In this document: piece by piece, positions 1 through 6,079 of the stretch
How positions within the stretch are numbered: position 1 is the first letter of the stretch
Layout: every line of letters starts with the position of its first letter
From: Chroococcidiopsidaceae cyanobacterium CP_BM_RX_35
GTDB lineage: Bacteria > Cyanobacteriota > Cyanobacteriia > Cyanobacteriales > Chroococcidiopsidaceae
Length of the DNA stretch: 6,079 nucleotides
Direction: 5' to 3'
NCBI GenBank assembly: GCA_019242465.1
Contig: JAFAVL010000071.1
Span: 1-6,079, forward strand
Position numbers and translations under genes: made by a program
Notes under the pieces: model-generated
The model's database searches: none
Told to the model about the DNA's origin: nothing
The model's input: the letters and a program-made list of their open reading frames with translations, nothing else

Positions 1-165
1 CCCGCCATCTTTCAGGAACGCTTCCGTACGATCGAGAGAGTCTTCGCTTGGGAGGATAAGTTTCGACGCTTATTGCTGCGCTTTGAGAGGATTAGTGAGT
101 TGCACTATGCCTTGAAAAGTCTAGCGTACACAATGATCAATCTCCGGCATTTTTGCCAGAGCTAA
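1..165 (+). CDS. IS5-like (IS4/IS5 superfamily) transposase, C-terminal part only
   Basis: This reading frame is open from the first base and ends at TAA 163-165, giving 54 residues. It carries the C-terminal signature of DDE transposases of the IS5 group: IERVFAWEDKFRRLL followed by RFERISELHYALKSLAY. In this family the Glu of the 'ER.FAW' motif (residue 12 here) is the third catalytic acidic residue, and the following 'fRRL..r.ER' stretch is the usual end of the protein. The first two catalytic Asp residues and the N-terminal region lie left of the window, so whether the gene is intact cannot be judged. The C-terminus looks natural, not truncated. It belongs to a mobile element next to the MbtH gene and probably marks an insertion or rearrangement edge of the cluster. 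The subgroup within IS5 is uncertain. Confidence 0.75.
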   Translation, partial: PAIFQERFRTIERVFAWEDKFRRLLLRFERISELHYALKSLAYTMINLRHFCQS

Positions 166-445
166 CGCCTTCTTCCTCATCTATTCCCTTTAAGGTCTCG
201 CTGAAAGGGACCCCAATTTGGTGTGCCTTGAAACCAGAAATATTGCGAAAAAACTCAAAGAATTAGCTCAAAAGGGAGCTTGTTGCCTCACTGAATGCTC
301 CATTGAGCCTTGTTAGTCAATATTGAGGATCACTCTTTAGAAAACCCGCAACCAGTTGTAAGTCTAAAGATTTGTAAAAAAACAAAACTATGCGTAAAAA
401 GTCTAGTTTCTCTGTGAGAAAGGGTGGTACACATTAAAACTAATT
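166..445. other. AT-rich intergenic region, no gene recognised
   Basis: No coding frame here resembles a known protein. The stretch is AT-rich and should hold the right end of the IS5-like element and any promoter of the MbtH gene. Visible structures are an inverted repeat at 185-210 and a smaller one at 265-280 (AGCTC, 6-base loop, GAGCT). I see no convincing sigma70 -35/-10 pair; the best, TTGTAA at 372 with TAAAAA at 395, matches consensus at only 4 of 6 positions in each box. Confidence 0.5.
185..210 (+). terminator. Inverted repeat downstream of transposase, possible weak terminator
   Basis: TCCCTTT (185-191) and AAAGGGA (204-210) form a perfect 7-bp stem around a 12-base loop, 20 bases after the transposase stop codon. 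No T-run follows, so an intrinsic terminator is only a guess. It might instead belong to the end of the insertion element. Confidence 0.25.
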
Positions 446-455
446 AGGTAGGAGA
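446..455 (+). promoter_or_regulatory. Ribosome binding site of the MbtH-like gene
   Basis: The purine-rich AGGTAGGAGA lies with GGAGA (451-455) 8 bases before ATG 464. This spacing favours ATG 464 over the in-frame TTG at 458, which would lie only 2 bases from the site. The protein starting at 464 (MSWDDKDD) also matches the usual MbtH N-terminus. Confidence 0.7.
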
Positions 456-463
456 GATTGTCT

Positions 464-712
464 ATGAGCTGGGATGACAAAGACGACACCCGAATCTATA
501 AAATCGTCGTTAATCAGGAAGAACAATATTCGATTTGGCTGGCGGACAAACAGAACCCGTTGGGCTGGAGAAATGTTGGGAAGAGCGGTCTCAAAGCCGA
601 ATGCCTGGAATACATCAAGAAAGTGTGGGTCGATATGAAACCGCTCAGTTTACGCCAGAAGATGGAGCAAGCAGCTCAATCAACCTGCCCTGCTAGAGGC
701 AATTGGGGGTGA
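464..712 (+). CDS. MbtH-like protein (NRPS adenylation-domain partner)
   Basis: An 82-residue protein that matches the MbtH family along residues 1-72. Visible hallmarks are the N-terminal [17 protein letters not shown] (17-25), NPLGW (31-35), KSG (40-42), [10 protein letters not shown] (46-55) and DMKPLSLR (57-64). MbtH proteins are cytoplasmic and bind the adenylation domains of nonribosomal peptide synthetases, aiding their folding and activity; the two conserved Trp residues (25 and 35 here) form the clamp for the partner. The usual Pro after the first Trp is Leu (L26). Family members are normally about 60-75 residues; the last ten residues here ([10 protein letters not shown]) do not look like MbtH and appear to be out-of-frame thioesterase-derived sequence, so the natural C-terminus may be lost. 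The stop overlaps the next frame (GTGA, 709-712). Its presence implies an NRPS in the genome, though none is in this window. Confidence 0.93.
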   Translation: MSWDDKDDTRIYKIVVNQEEQYSIWLADKQNPLGWRNVGKSGLKAECLEYIKKVWVDMKPLSLRQKMEQAAQSTCPARGNWG

Positions 713-864
713 AGTATCAGGACCTCGAAGCCTGGCGGGAGCAGACCAATGCGGTCTTCTCTTTGCACCTGTTGCCTGGAGACCACTTTTTTCAGCACTT
801 GGCTCAGCCCCAGGTGCTACAAATCCTGTACAAAGCTTTGAACTTGGCTGTTCTCCGTTGTTAA
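709..864 (+). pseudogene. Type II thioesterase remnant, C-terminal catalytic-His segment
   Basis: The frame from GTG 709 to TAA 862-864 encodes 51 residues beginning [17 protein letters not shown] and containing LLPGDHFFQHLAQPQVLQIL. This matches the end of GrsT-like type II thioesterases, alpha/beta hydrolases that remove stalled or wrong acyl groups from NRPS and PKS carrier proteins: 'DLEAWREQT', then 'PGDHFF', whose His is the catalytic one. The nucleophile GxSxG motif and all preceding sequence (some 190 residues in a normal protein of about 240-250) are absent. Just upstream another frame (681-719) reads [12 protein letters not shown], resembling the 'GG' strand that precedes 'DLEAWR', so the remnant may begin near 681 with a frameshift around 717-722. 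It overlaps the MbtH stop by 4 bases, but is almost certainly nonfunctional. The match is from memory of the family. Confidence 0.68.
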
Positions 865-1049
865 GTCGGATCCTGACACCGATCATAACGGATTCAAGAG
901 TCAGTAGTCCTCAACAGGTAAGGAAGCTTTGTTTGTAGTGATTACAGTTTCCCAACCATCTCTAATTCCAAAAGACCTGAATTCTTGCATTTACTAACTC
1001 GAGAGAGGATTGGTTTACATAAAGAAGGTAGCTAGCTCTAGGATTGATC

Positions 1050-1497
1050 ATGAGACTCAAAGACGCTTGCCATCTGTCAGCATTAGCCCAAGAGGCACTG
1101 CGGTATCGAGTAGTAATTGTACTTCAAATTGTTCGCACAGAACTTTGAGGGCAAAATCATGTTGGACTTTTTACGCAGCTTGATTTGCCAGATTCCACAA
1201 AAGGTGTTTTTGATTGTGGATAAGCACCCAGTGCATCTTTCCGCTCAAGTCAAGCGTTGGTTAGAGCAACATGCCGAGCGGATACGGATGTTTTTGTTGC
1301 CGTCCTATAGCCCCCAACTTAATCCCGACGAATTACTCAATCACGATGTCAAGGCGAATGCCGTGGGACGCAAACGAGCGAAAACCAAGCAGGAAATGAT
1401 TGAGAATGTCCGTCGGTATTTACGTCGTCGGCAACGTCAACCGCAGGTTATGCAACGTTTCTTTCGGGAAAAACATGTTACTTACGCTGCTCGGTAA
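1050..1497 (+). pseudogene. IS630-family transposase, internally deleted
   Basis: Two pieces of one transposase sit side by side. The N-terminal piece starts at ATG 1050 (MRLKDACHLSALAQEALRYR) and reads to TGA 1146-1148. The C-terminal piece is in another frame, from about 1117 to TAA 1495-1497; it begins YFKLFAQNFEGK, a segment that in intact relatives follows the first catalytic Asp. It keeps LIVDKHPVHLS (second catalytic Asp, with the usual Asn after it changed to Lys) and LPSYSPQLNPDELLN (the final acidic residue), then a normal C-terminus ending VTYAAR. The helix-turn-helix region and the first Asp, roughly 150-200 residues, are missing and the pieces are out of frame, so no active transposase can be made. 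The end lies only 46 bases before the large synthase gene. The family call is strong for the C-terminal piece and moderate for the short N-terminal one. Confidence 0.85.
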
Positions 1498-1530
1498 AGT
1501 GTTCACTGTTTACTGTTCTGGTTAGTAACT

Positions 1531-1537
1531 AAGGGAG
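1531..1537 (+). promoter_or_regulatory. Ribosome binding site of the FAAL-PKS gene
   Basis: AAGGGAG lies 6 bases before ATG 1544. An in-frame TAA at 1526-1528 closes the frame upstream, so ATG 1544 is the first possible ATG, and the site supports it. Confidence 0.75.
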
Positions 1538-1543
1538 TTATTC

Positions 1544-4500
1544 ATGCTTATAGAGGGAAATAACATAAAAGTTACATCTTTATTAGAAGTTCTCATCTAT
1601 AGAGCACAACATCAGTCAGACAAGCTTGCTTATATCTTTCTCCAAGACGGAGAAACTGAGTCAGTAAGTTTTACTTACGGGGAATTAGATAGCCTTGCTA
1701 GGCAGATCGCAGCCCATCTCCAATCTTGGCAAGGAGAACGGGCTTTACTGTTATATCCTTCTGGATTAGAGTTTATTACGGCATTTTTTGGCTGTTTGTA
1801 TGCTGGAATAGTGGCGGTTCCAGTTTATCCTCCTAAACGCAACCAAAAGTTGACTCGATTGCTATTTACCGCTAACGATGCCCAAGCGAAGGTAGCACTG
1901 ACAACGACATCAATATTGGCTGAAATTGAGAAAAAAGGGGAGCAAGAAGCATTAACTCAGTTAAAGTGGGTTGCTACAGATACCATTAAAGCTAATCCTC
2001 AAGAGTTTATTGTTAAATCAGTGACATCGGAGAGTTTGGCATTTTTGCAATATACCTCCGGTTCTACGGGAACACCTAAAGGGGTAATGGTGACTCATGG
2101 AAATATCATCCACAACCAGCAGTTGATTCAGCAGGCTTTTTGGCATAGTGAGAAGACTATCGTTGTTGGTTGGTTGCCTTTGTTCCATGATATGGGATTA
2201 ATTGGTCATGTTCTACAGCCTATTTATGCAGGATTTACCAGTATTTTGATGCCTGCTGCGGCATTTATCCAAAAGCCGATTTGTTGGTTAAAAGCAATTT
2301 CTAAATATAGAGCAACCACCAGTGGGGGACCAAATTTTGCTTATGAATTGTGTGTGAGCAAGATTACGGACGTGCAGCGGGCAAGTCTTGACTTAAGCAG
2401 TTGGGAAGTCGCTTTCAACGGCTCCGAGCCGGTTCGCAACCAAACGCTGGAGCGATTTGCCGCCACTTTTGCATCTTGTGGCTTCCACCAAAAGGCATTT
2501 TACCCTTGCTACGGGATTGCTGAGGCAACTTTAATGGTCACCGGGGGTGTGAAAACAGCTCTGCCGATGATTCGTCATGTCGATAGGGTAGCCCTTGAGC
2601 AAAACTTGGTAGTGCAAGTGAAGAGTGAATCAGGAGGTGCGCGAGCGCTCGTCGGCTGTGGTCAAACTTGGTTAAACCAGAAAATAGCGCTCGTTGACCC
2701 CAAAACTTTAACCTTGTGTTCATCTGGTCAAGTGGGAGAAATTTGGGTTCACGGTCCTTCTGTAGCTGGTGGCTATTGGAATCGACCACAGGAGACAAAG
2801 TTAACTTTCCATGCACAACTGCAAGCTCCTGGCGTGAGCGTTGCAGCACAGGGAAATTCAGAACCGTTTCTGCGCACAGGAGATTTGGGATGCTTGCTTG
2901 ATGGTGAGCTGTTCATCACGGGTCGGTTGAAGGATGTAATTATCATCCAGGGTCGCAACCATTATCCCCAGGATATTGAACTGACAGTAGAACAGTGTCA
3001 CCCAGCACTGCGTCCTAACTGTGGAGCAGCGTTTTCTGTCGAAATTGCCGATCGAGAAAGGCTGGTGGTTGTCCAGGAAGTGGAGCGGAGTTATTTGCGT
3101 CAGCTCAATGCCAATGAGGTGATGGCAGCCATCCGTCAAGCAGTGGCAGAGGAACACGACCTACAAGCTTATGCAGTATTACTTCTTAAAACTGCCAGCC
3201 TTCCCAAAACATCTAGCGGCAAAGTTCAACGCAGTGCTTGTCGCGCTGGGTTTCTCGCACGAAGTCTGGATGTAGTGTCCGATCGGAGTGTTAATCCTCG
3301 AAACCAAAGCAAATTTCGGCATCTGGAAGCGGAAGTAGAAACCCTGGCGCAGCAGATCCAAACGGGCAAGCCGCAAGAAACATTATCAAAGAGTAACAAT
3401 TGCGAGCAACCAACGAGGAATCAGCAACCACCTCACAAGGCAGAAGTGATCCAATCCTGGTTGATCTCAAAAGTTGCAGAACACTTAGAAGTTGCTCCTG
3501 AGCAAATAGACATTCGACAACCCTTCGCACAATACGGTTTGAGTTCTCTGACAGCAATGAGCATTTCCGGTGAAGCCCAGGAATGGCTGGAACACCAATT
3601 TTCTCCTACTCTTTTATACGATTACCCTAACATCGAAATTCTCGCCCACCTTTTAGCACAAAAAGCTGCTGGTGACAACCAGGAGGCGCAAAATCCTGCA
3701 CCTTTAATGATTGATATTGGTGGCACTCAGAAAGAGATAGAAACTGAGGCGATCGCCATAATTGGGCTCGGCTGCCGTTTTCCTGGGGCCAAAAACCCGG
3801 TAGCTTTCTGGAAGCTCTTGCATGATGGGGTTGATGCTATCAAAGAGGTGCCCCTGTCACGTTGGGATATCAATGCTTTTTACGACCCAACGCCAGCAAC
3901 AGCAGGCAAAATGAACACCGGCTGGGGTGGCTTTCTAGAACAAGTGGATCGGTTCGACCCTCAGTTTTTCGGAATTCCTCCACGGGAAGCACAGAGCATG
4001 GATCCCCAACAACGGCTGCTATTGGAGGTGAGCTGGGAGGCTTTAGAAAGCGCCGGACAGCCACCGGAGCAGCTAGCAGGTAGTCAAACTGGGGTATTTA
4101 TTGGCATCAGTAACTATGATTATTCCCATTTGCAGTTTAAACATACCGTTGGCCTGGATGCATATTCAGGCACGGGAAGCGCTATCAGCATTATTGCTAA
4201 CCGCCTATCCTATTTCTTAGATTTACGGGGACCTAGCTGGGCGGTGGACACGGCTTGTTCCTCATCGCTAGTGGCGGTTCACCAAGCTATCGTCAGCCTG
4301 CGTCAGGGCGAGTGCCAGCTAGCCATAGCTGGTGGAGTGAATCTGATCCTAACCCCTCAACCAACTATCATTTTTTCTCAGGCGCGGATGATGGCTGCTG
4401 ATGGTCGCTGCAAGGCTTTCGATGCCTCTGCTGACGGCTATGTACGGGGAGAAGGCTGTGGCGTAGTAGTTCTCAAGCGCCTATCTGACGCCCTCAGGAA

Positions 4501-6079
4501 TGGAGATCACATCCAGGCGGTGATTAGAGGTTCTGCAGTTAATCAGGATGGTCGTAGCAATAGTCTCACAGCCCCCAATGGACCTTCCCAACAGTCAGTT
4601 ATCCGACGTGCTTTAAAGAACGCTGGGGTAACACCAGCGCAAATTAGCTACGTGGAAGCCCACGGCACAGGCACTTCCCTAGGAGACCCAATTGAGGTAA
4701 ATTCCCTTAAAGAAGTGCTGATGGCTGGTCGAGAGCGAGAACAGCCTGCTTGGATTGGCTCGGTGAAGACTAATATTGGCCATTTGGAAGCTGCAGCTGG
4801 GATAGCTGGTCTGATCAAGGTAGTACTGTCGCTGCAGCATGAGGAAATTCCACCCCAACTGCATTTGAAGCAGTTAAATCCCTATATTGACCTAGAAGCC
4901 ACTCCCTTGTCGATTCCTACTAAACATCAGAAATGGCTTAGAGGAAACAAGAGCCGGTTGGCTGGTGTGAGTTCGTTTGGGTTCGGGGGCACCAACGCCC
5001 ATGTGATTTTGGAGGAAGCGCCCACGCCTGCGCCTATGGTAGCGGCAGTTGAGCGTTCGAACCATGTATTCACCCTCTCAGCAAAAAGTGAGAAGGCTCT
5101 ACAGAAACTGGCACAAGCTTATCAAACCTTTCTGGCTGACAATGCTGAAGCATCTGTTGCAGATGTTTGTTTCACGGCTAATACGGGGCGATCGCATTTT
5201 AACCACCGCCTTGCTGTAGTTGCTGAATCTACCGTGCAGTTGCTTGAACAGCTAGATGCCTTTGCCACCAATAGGGAGACTCTTGGACTGGTGAGCGGTC
5301 AAGGACATAGCAGGAAGTGCCAGAAGATAGCGTTTTTATTTACTGGTGAAGGGTCTCAGTATATAGGTATGGGACGCCAACTCTACGAAACCCAATCGAC
5401 CTTCCGTGCCTCGCTTGACCGCTGCAATGAACTTCTACATCCCTATCTGGAAAAGCCTCTGCTATCAGTCCTCTACCCTGAACCAGGGCAAACCTCACCT
5501 CTAGATCAGAGTGCTTATAGCCAACCAGCCCTATTCGCCTTGGAATATGCCCTGGCGCAGATGTGGAAATCCTGGGGCATAGAACCAACGGCGGTGATGG
5601 GCTATAGTGTAGGAGAATACGTCGCTGCCACTGTTGCTGGAGTCTTAAGCTTGGAGCATGGGCTGAAGCTGATTGCTGAGCGCAGTCGCCTGATGCAAAG
5701 CCTATTAACTAGCGATGAAATACAAACATCGCACGCCTTTCACTCACCAGTGATGGAGCCGATACTGGCTCAATTCCGTCAGGTGGCTGCTACAGTCAGC
5801 TACGCCGCTCCCCAAATCGATCTGATTTCCCACCTGACGGGTGAGCGACTGACAACAGCAGCAATCACTCCTGAGTACGGGTGTCGCCACTTACACTGCA
5901 GTGTGCAATTTGCCGCAAGTATCCAGACACTTCATGCCAATGGTTATCAGGTGTTTGTGGAGATAGGACCAAAACCGACGTTGTTGGAGATGAGTTATCG
6001 CCACTGCTTGCCAGAAACCGAGGGAGTGTGGCTCCCTAGCTTAAGTCCAGGGCAGTCAGATTGGCTGCAAGTGCTCCAA
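1544..6079 (+). CDS. FAAL-ACP-KS-AT hybrid starter synthase (type I modular PKS), 3' end outside window
   Basis: An uninterrupted frame of 1512 codons with no stop before the window ends. Domains in order: fatty acyl-AMP ligase (residues about 11-578), linker, acyl carrier protein (635-706), ketosynthase (734-1160), linker, truncated acyltransferase (1262-1486), then the start of the post-AT linker. Expected role: activate a free fatty acid as acyl-AMP, transfer it to the phosphopantetheine arm of the fused ACP, pass it to the KS cysteine and condense it with an extender unit. At least one further carrier domain must follow to the right. This domain order occurs in starters of cyanobacterial lipopeptides and in olefin synthases; MbtH nearby and the FAAL motif PLFHDMGLIG favour the former, as I recall the relatives. 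Codons run smoothly through all domains. The AT lacks most of its small subdomain (see its entry). No transcription start is visible; the leader after the IS630 remnant is only 46 bases. Confidence 0.95.
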   Translation, partial: MLIEGNNIKVTSLLEVLIYRAQHQSDKLAYIFLQDGETESVSFTYGELDSLARQIAAHLQSWQGERALLLYPSGLEFITAFFGCLYAGIVAVPVYPPKRNQKLTRLLFTANDAQAKVALTTTSILAEIEKKGEQEALTQLKWVATDTIKANPQEFIVKSVTSESLAFLQYTSGSTGTPKGVMVTHGNIIHNQQLIQQAFWHSEKTIVVGWLPLFHDMGLIGHVLQPIYAGFTSILMPAAAFIQKPICWLKAISKYRATTSGGPNFAYELCVSKITDVQRASLDLSSWEVAFNGSEPVRNQTLERFAATFASCGFHQKAFYPCYGIAEATLMVTGGVKTALPMIRHVDRVALEQNLVVQVKSESGGARALVGCGQTWLNQKIALVDPKTLTLCSSGQVGEIWVHGPSVAGGYWNRPQETKLTFHAQLQAPGVSVAAQGNSEPFLRTGDLGCLLDGELFITGRLKDVIIIQGRNHYPQDIELTVEQCHPALRPNCGAAFSVEIADRERLVVVQEVERSYLRQLNANEVMAAIRQAVAEEHDLQAYAVLLLKTASLPKTSSGKVQRSACRAGFLARSLDVVSDRSVNPRNQSKFRHLEAEVETLAQQIQTGKPQETLSKSNNCEQPTRNQQPPHKAEVIQSWLISKVAEHLEVAPEQIDIRQPFAQYGLSSLTAMSISGEAQEWLEHQFSPTLLYDYPNIEILAHLLAQKAAGDNQEAQNPAPLMIDIGGTQKEIETEAIAIIGLGCRFPGAKNPVAFWKLLHDGVDAIKEVPLSRWDINAFYDPTPATAGKMNTGWGGFLEQVDRFDPQFFGIPPREAQSMDPQQRLLLEVSWEALESAGQPPEQLAGSQTGVFIGISNYDYSHLQFKHTVGLDAYSGTGSAISIIANRLSYFLDLRGPSWAVDTACSSSLVAVHQAIVSLRQGECQLAIAGGVNLILTPQPTIIFSQARMMAADGRCKAFDASADGYVRGEGCGVVVLKRLSDALRNGDHIQAVIRGSAVNQDGRSNSLTAPNGPSQQSVIRRALKNAGVTPAQISYVEAHGTGTSLGDPIEVNSLKEVLMAGREREQPAWIGSVKTNIGHLEAAAGIAGLIKVVLSLQHEEIPPQLHLKQLNPYIDLEATPLSIPTKHQKWLRGNKSRLAGVSSFGFGGTNAHVILEEAPTPAPMVAAVERSNHVFTLSAKSEKALQKLAQAYQTFLADNAEASVADVCFTANTGRSHFNHRLAVVAESTVQLLEQLDAFATNRETLGLVSGQGHSRKCQKIAFLFTGEGSQYIGMGRQLYETQSTFRASLDRCNELLHPYLEKPLLSVLYPEPGQTSPLDQSAYSQPALFALEYALAQMWKSWGIEPTAVMGYSVGEYVAATVAGVLSLEHGLKLIAERSRLMQSLLTSDEIQTSHAFHSPVMEPILAQFRQVAATVSYAAPQIDLISHLTGERLTTAAITPEYGCRHLHCSVQFAASIQTLHANGYQVFVEIGPKPTLLEMSYRHCLPETEGVWLPSLSPGQSDWLQVLQ
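1574..3277 (+). other. Fatty acyl-AMP ligase (FAAL) domain
   Basis: This adenylating domain converts a fatty acid and ATP to acyl-AMP. Visible motifs: P-loop-like YTSGSTGTPKG (170-180), LPLFHDMGLIG (211-219), YGIAEA (323-328; the usual Met is Ile), TGD (445-447), GRLKD (460-464) and the C-terminal PKTSSGK with the catalytic-type Lys560. The segment DRVALEQN... to GCGQTW (347-376) corresponds to the FAAL-specific insertion that separates FAALs from acyl-CoA ligases, so transfer to a carrier protein rather than to CoA is expected. All core motifs appear intact. Confidence 0.93.
3446..3661 (+). other. Acyl carrier protein domain fused to FAAL
   Basis: A four-helix carrier domain recognised by YGLSSLTAMSISGEAQEWL and the closing SPTLLYDYPNIEILAHLL, typical of FAAL-linked ACPs. 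The phosphopantetheine attachment Ser is S668 (codon 3545-3547). The residue before it is Ser, whereas the canonical motif is G-x-D-S. A polar Gln/Asn/Pro-rich linker of about 55 residues precedes the domain. It should hold the activated fatty acid for the KS. Confidence 0.9.
3743..5023 (+). other. Ketosynthase (KS) domain
   Basis: The condensing domain starts at AIAIIGLGCRFPG and ends at FGFGGTNAHVILEEAP. The complete catalytic triad is visible: C905 in VDTACSSSL (codon 4256-4258), H1040 in EAHGTGTSLGDPIE and H1080 in KTNIGHLEAAAG. Its length of about 425 residues is normal. Two strongly conserved places differ from the usual form: FFGIPPREA (normally ISPREA) and QARMMAADGRC (normally AGMM). 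Neither is catalytic, so activity is expected. It accepts the fatty acyl chain from the preceding ACP. Confidence 0.95.
3749..3756. repeat. HIP1 octamer (GCGATCGC)
   Basis: The palindrome GCGATCGC, highly abundant in many cyanobacterial genomes, lies in the Ala-Ile-Ala codons at the start of the KS. It supports a cyanobacterial source. Confidence 0.85.
5188..5195. repeat. HIP1 octamer (GCGATCGC)
   Basis: Second copy of the GCGATCGC palindrome, in the KS-AT linker. Two copies in 6 kb exceed chance expectation of about 0.1 and point to cyanobacteria. Confidence 0.85.
5327..6001 (+). other. Acyltransferase (AT) domain missing most of its small subdomain
   Basis: The domain begins IAFLFTGEGSQYIGMGRQLY (1262-1281), carries the nucleophile motif GYSVGEY (S1355), the carboxylate-binding Arg R1380 in AERSRLMQ, and the HAFHS motif (1397-1401) that includes the second catalytic residue H1400 and usually marks malonyl-CoA specificity. 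Between LMQ (1385) and SHAFHS only ten residues remain, where relatives have about 65. This removes most of the ferredoxin-like subdomain that closes over the substrate. Other departures: FTGQ to FTGE, GHSVG to GYSVG, RG to RS after the Arg, ISN(V/L)TG to ISHLTG, and YWCRHVRQP to YGCRHLHCS. About 225 residues remain against roughly 280. The reading frame stays open throughout. Loading activity is doubtful. Confidence 0.85.

Noticed and set aside
372..400. Candidate promoter TTGTAA / TAAAAA, 17-base spacing, upstream of the MbtH gene
   Set aside because: Each box matches consensus at only four of six positions in AT-rich DNA, where such pairs are expected by chance.
115..406. Ten-base direct repeat AAAAGTCTAG at 115-124 and 397-406
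   Set aside because: One copy is inside transposase coding sequence; no flanking similarity or target-site logic was found, so chance is likely.
1506..1519. Short tandem pattern ACTGTTT/ACTGTTC after the IS630 stop codon
   Set aside because: Two imperfect 7-base units only; no array or regulatory meaning can be supported.
2538..3557. Several minus-strand open frames of 61-103 codons (within 2538-3557, and others at 680-886, 3870-4064, 4679-4864, 5340-5588)
   Set aside because: They lie opposite clear coding sequence, resemble no family and have no ribosome binding sites of note; they are shadows of the synthase or of the MbtH/TEII region.
3862..4083. Plus-strand open frame of 73 codons inside the KS region
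   Set aside because: It lies out of frame within conserved KS sequence and its translation is not protein-like.
1..6079. CRISPR array, tRNA, rRNA, riboswitch or defence system
   Set aside because: No regularly spaced repeats, no tRNA-like cloverleaf or rRNA motifs, and no proteins of defence families were seen.

Overview
The window looks like cyanobacterial DNA, probably from a filamentous, natural-product-rich lineage. The evidence is the close fit of the main gene to cyanobacterial starter proteins (fatty acyl-AMP ligase fused to carrier protein and polyketide synthase), two HIP1 octamers (GCGATCGC), and cyanobacterial-type IS5 and IS630 transposase remnants. I had no searches; family assignments rest on recognised motifs and remembered relatives.

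Layout, all on the + strand: (1) 1-165, C-terminal end of an IS5-like transposase running in from the left; (2) 166-463, about 300 bases without a gene, holding two short inverted repeats and a ribosome binding site at its end; (3) 464-712, a nearly complete MbtH-like protein, the small partner of NRPS adenylation domains; (4) 709-864, a remnant of a type II thioesterase keeping only the C-terminal catalytic-His segment; (5) 865-1049, nothing recognised; (6) 1050-1497, an IS630-family transposase gene with its middle deleted; (7) 1544-6079, one open reading frame of 1512 codons with no stop in the window, encoding FAAL-ACP-KS-AT and continuing to the right.

The large protein should activate a fatty acid as acyl-AMP (FAAL), load it on its own carrier protein (ACP) and extend it by one Claisen condensation (KS). 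With MbtH and a type II thioesterase nearby, the setting suggests a lipopeptide (NRPS/PKS) cluster. The same domain order also begins cyanobacterial olefin synthases, so the product class is open until the right-hand part is seen.

The most unusual point is the acyltransferase domain. Its catalytic Ser and His are present, but about 55 residues between them, most of the ferredoxin-like small subdomain, are missing in frame, and several strongly conserved positions are altered. Either the module receives its extender unit from a trans-acting AT, or the AT is decaying, or the assembly collapsed there. Together with the thioesterase stub and two transposase remnants, the window reads as a rearranged edge of a biosynthetic cluster. 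I see no RNA gene, CRISPR array or clearly new defence-type system.
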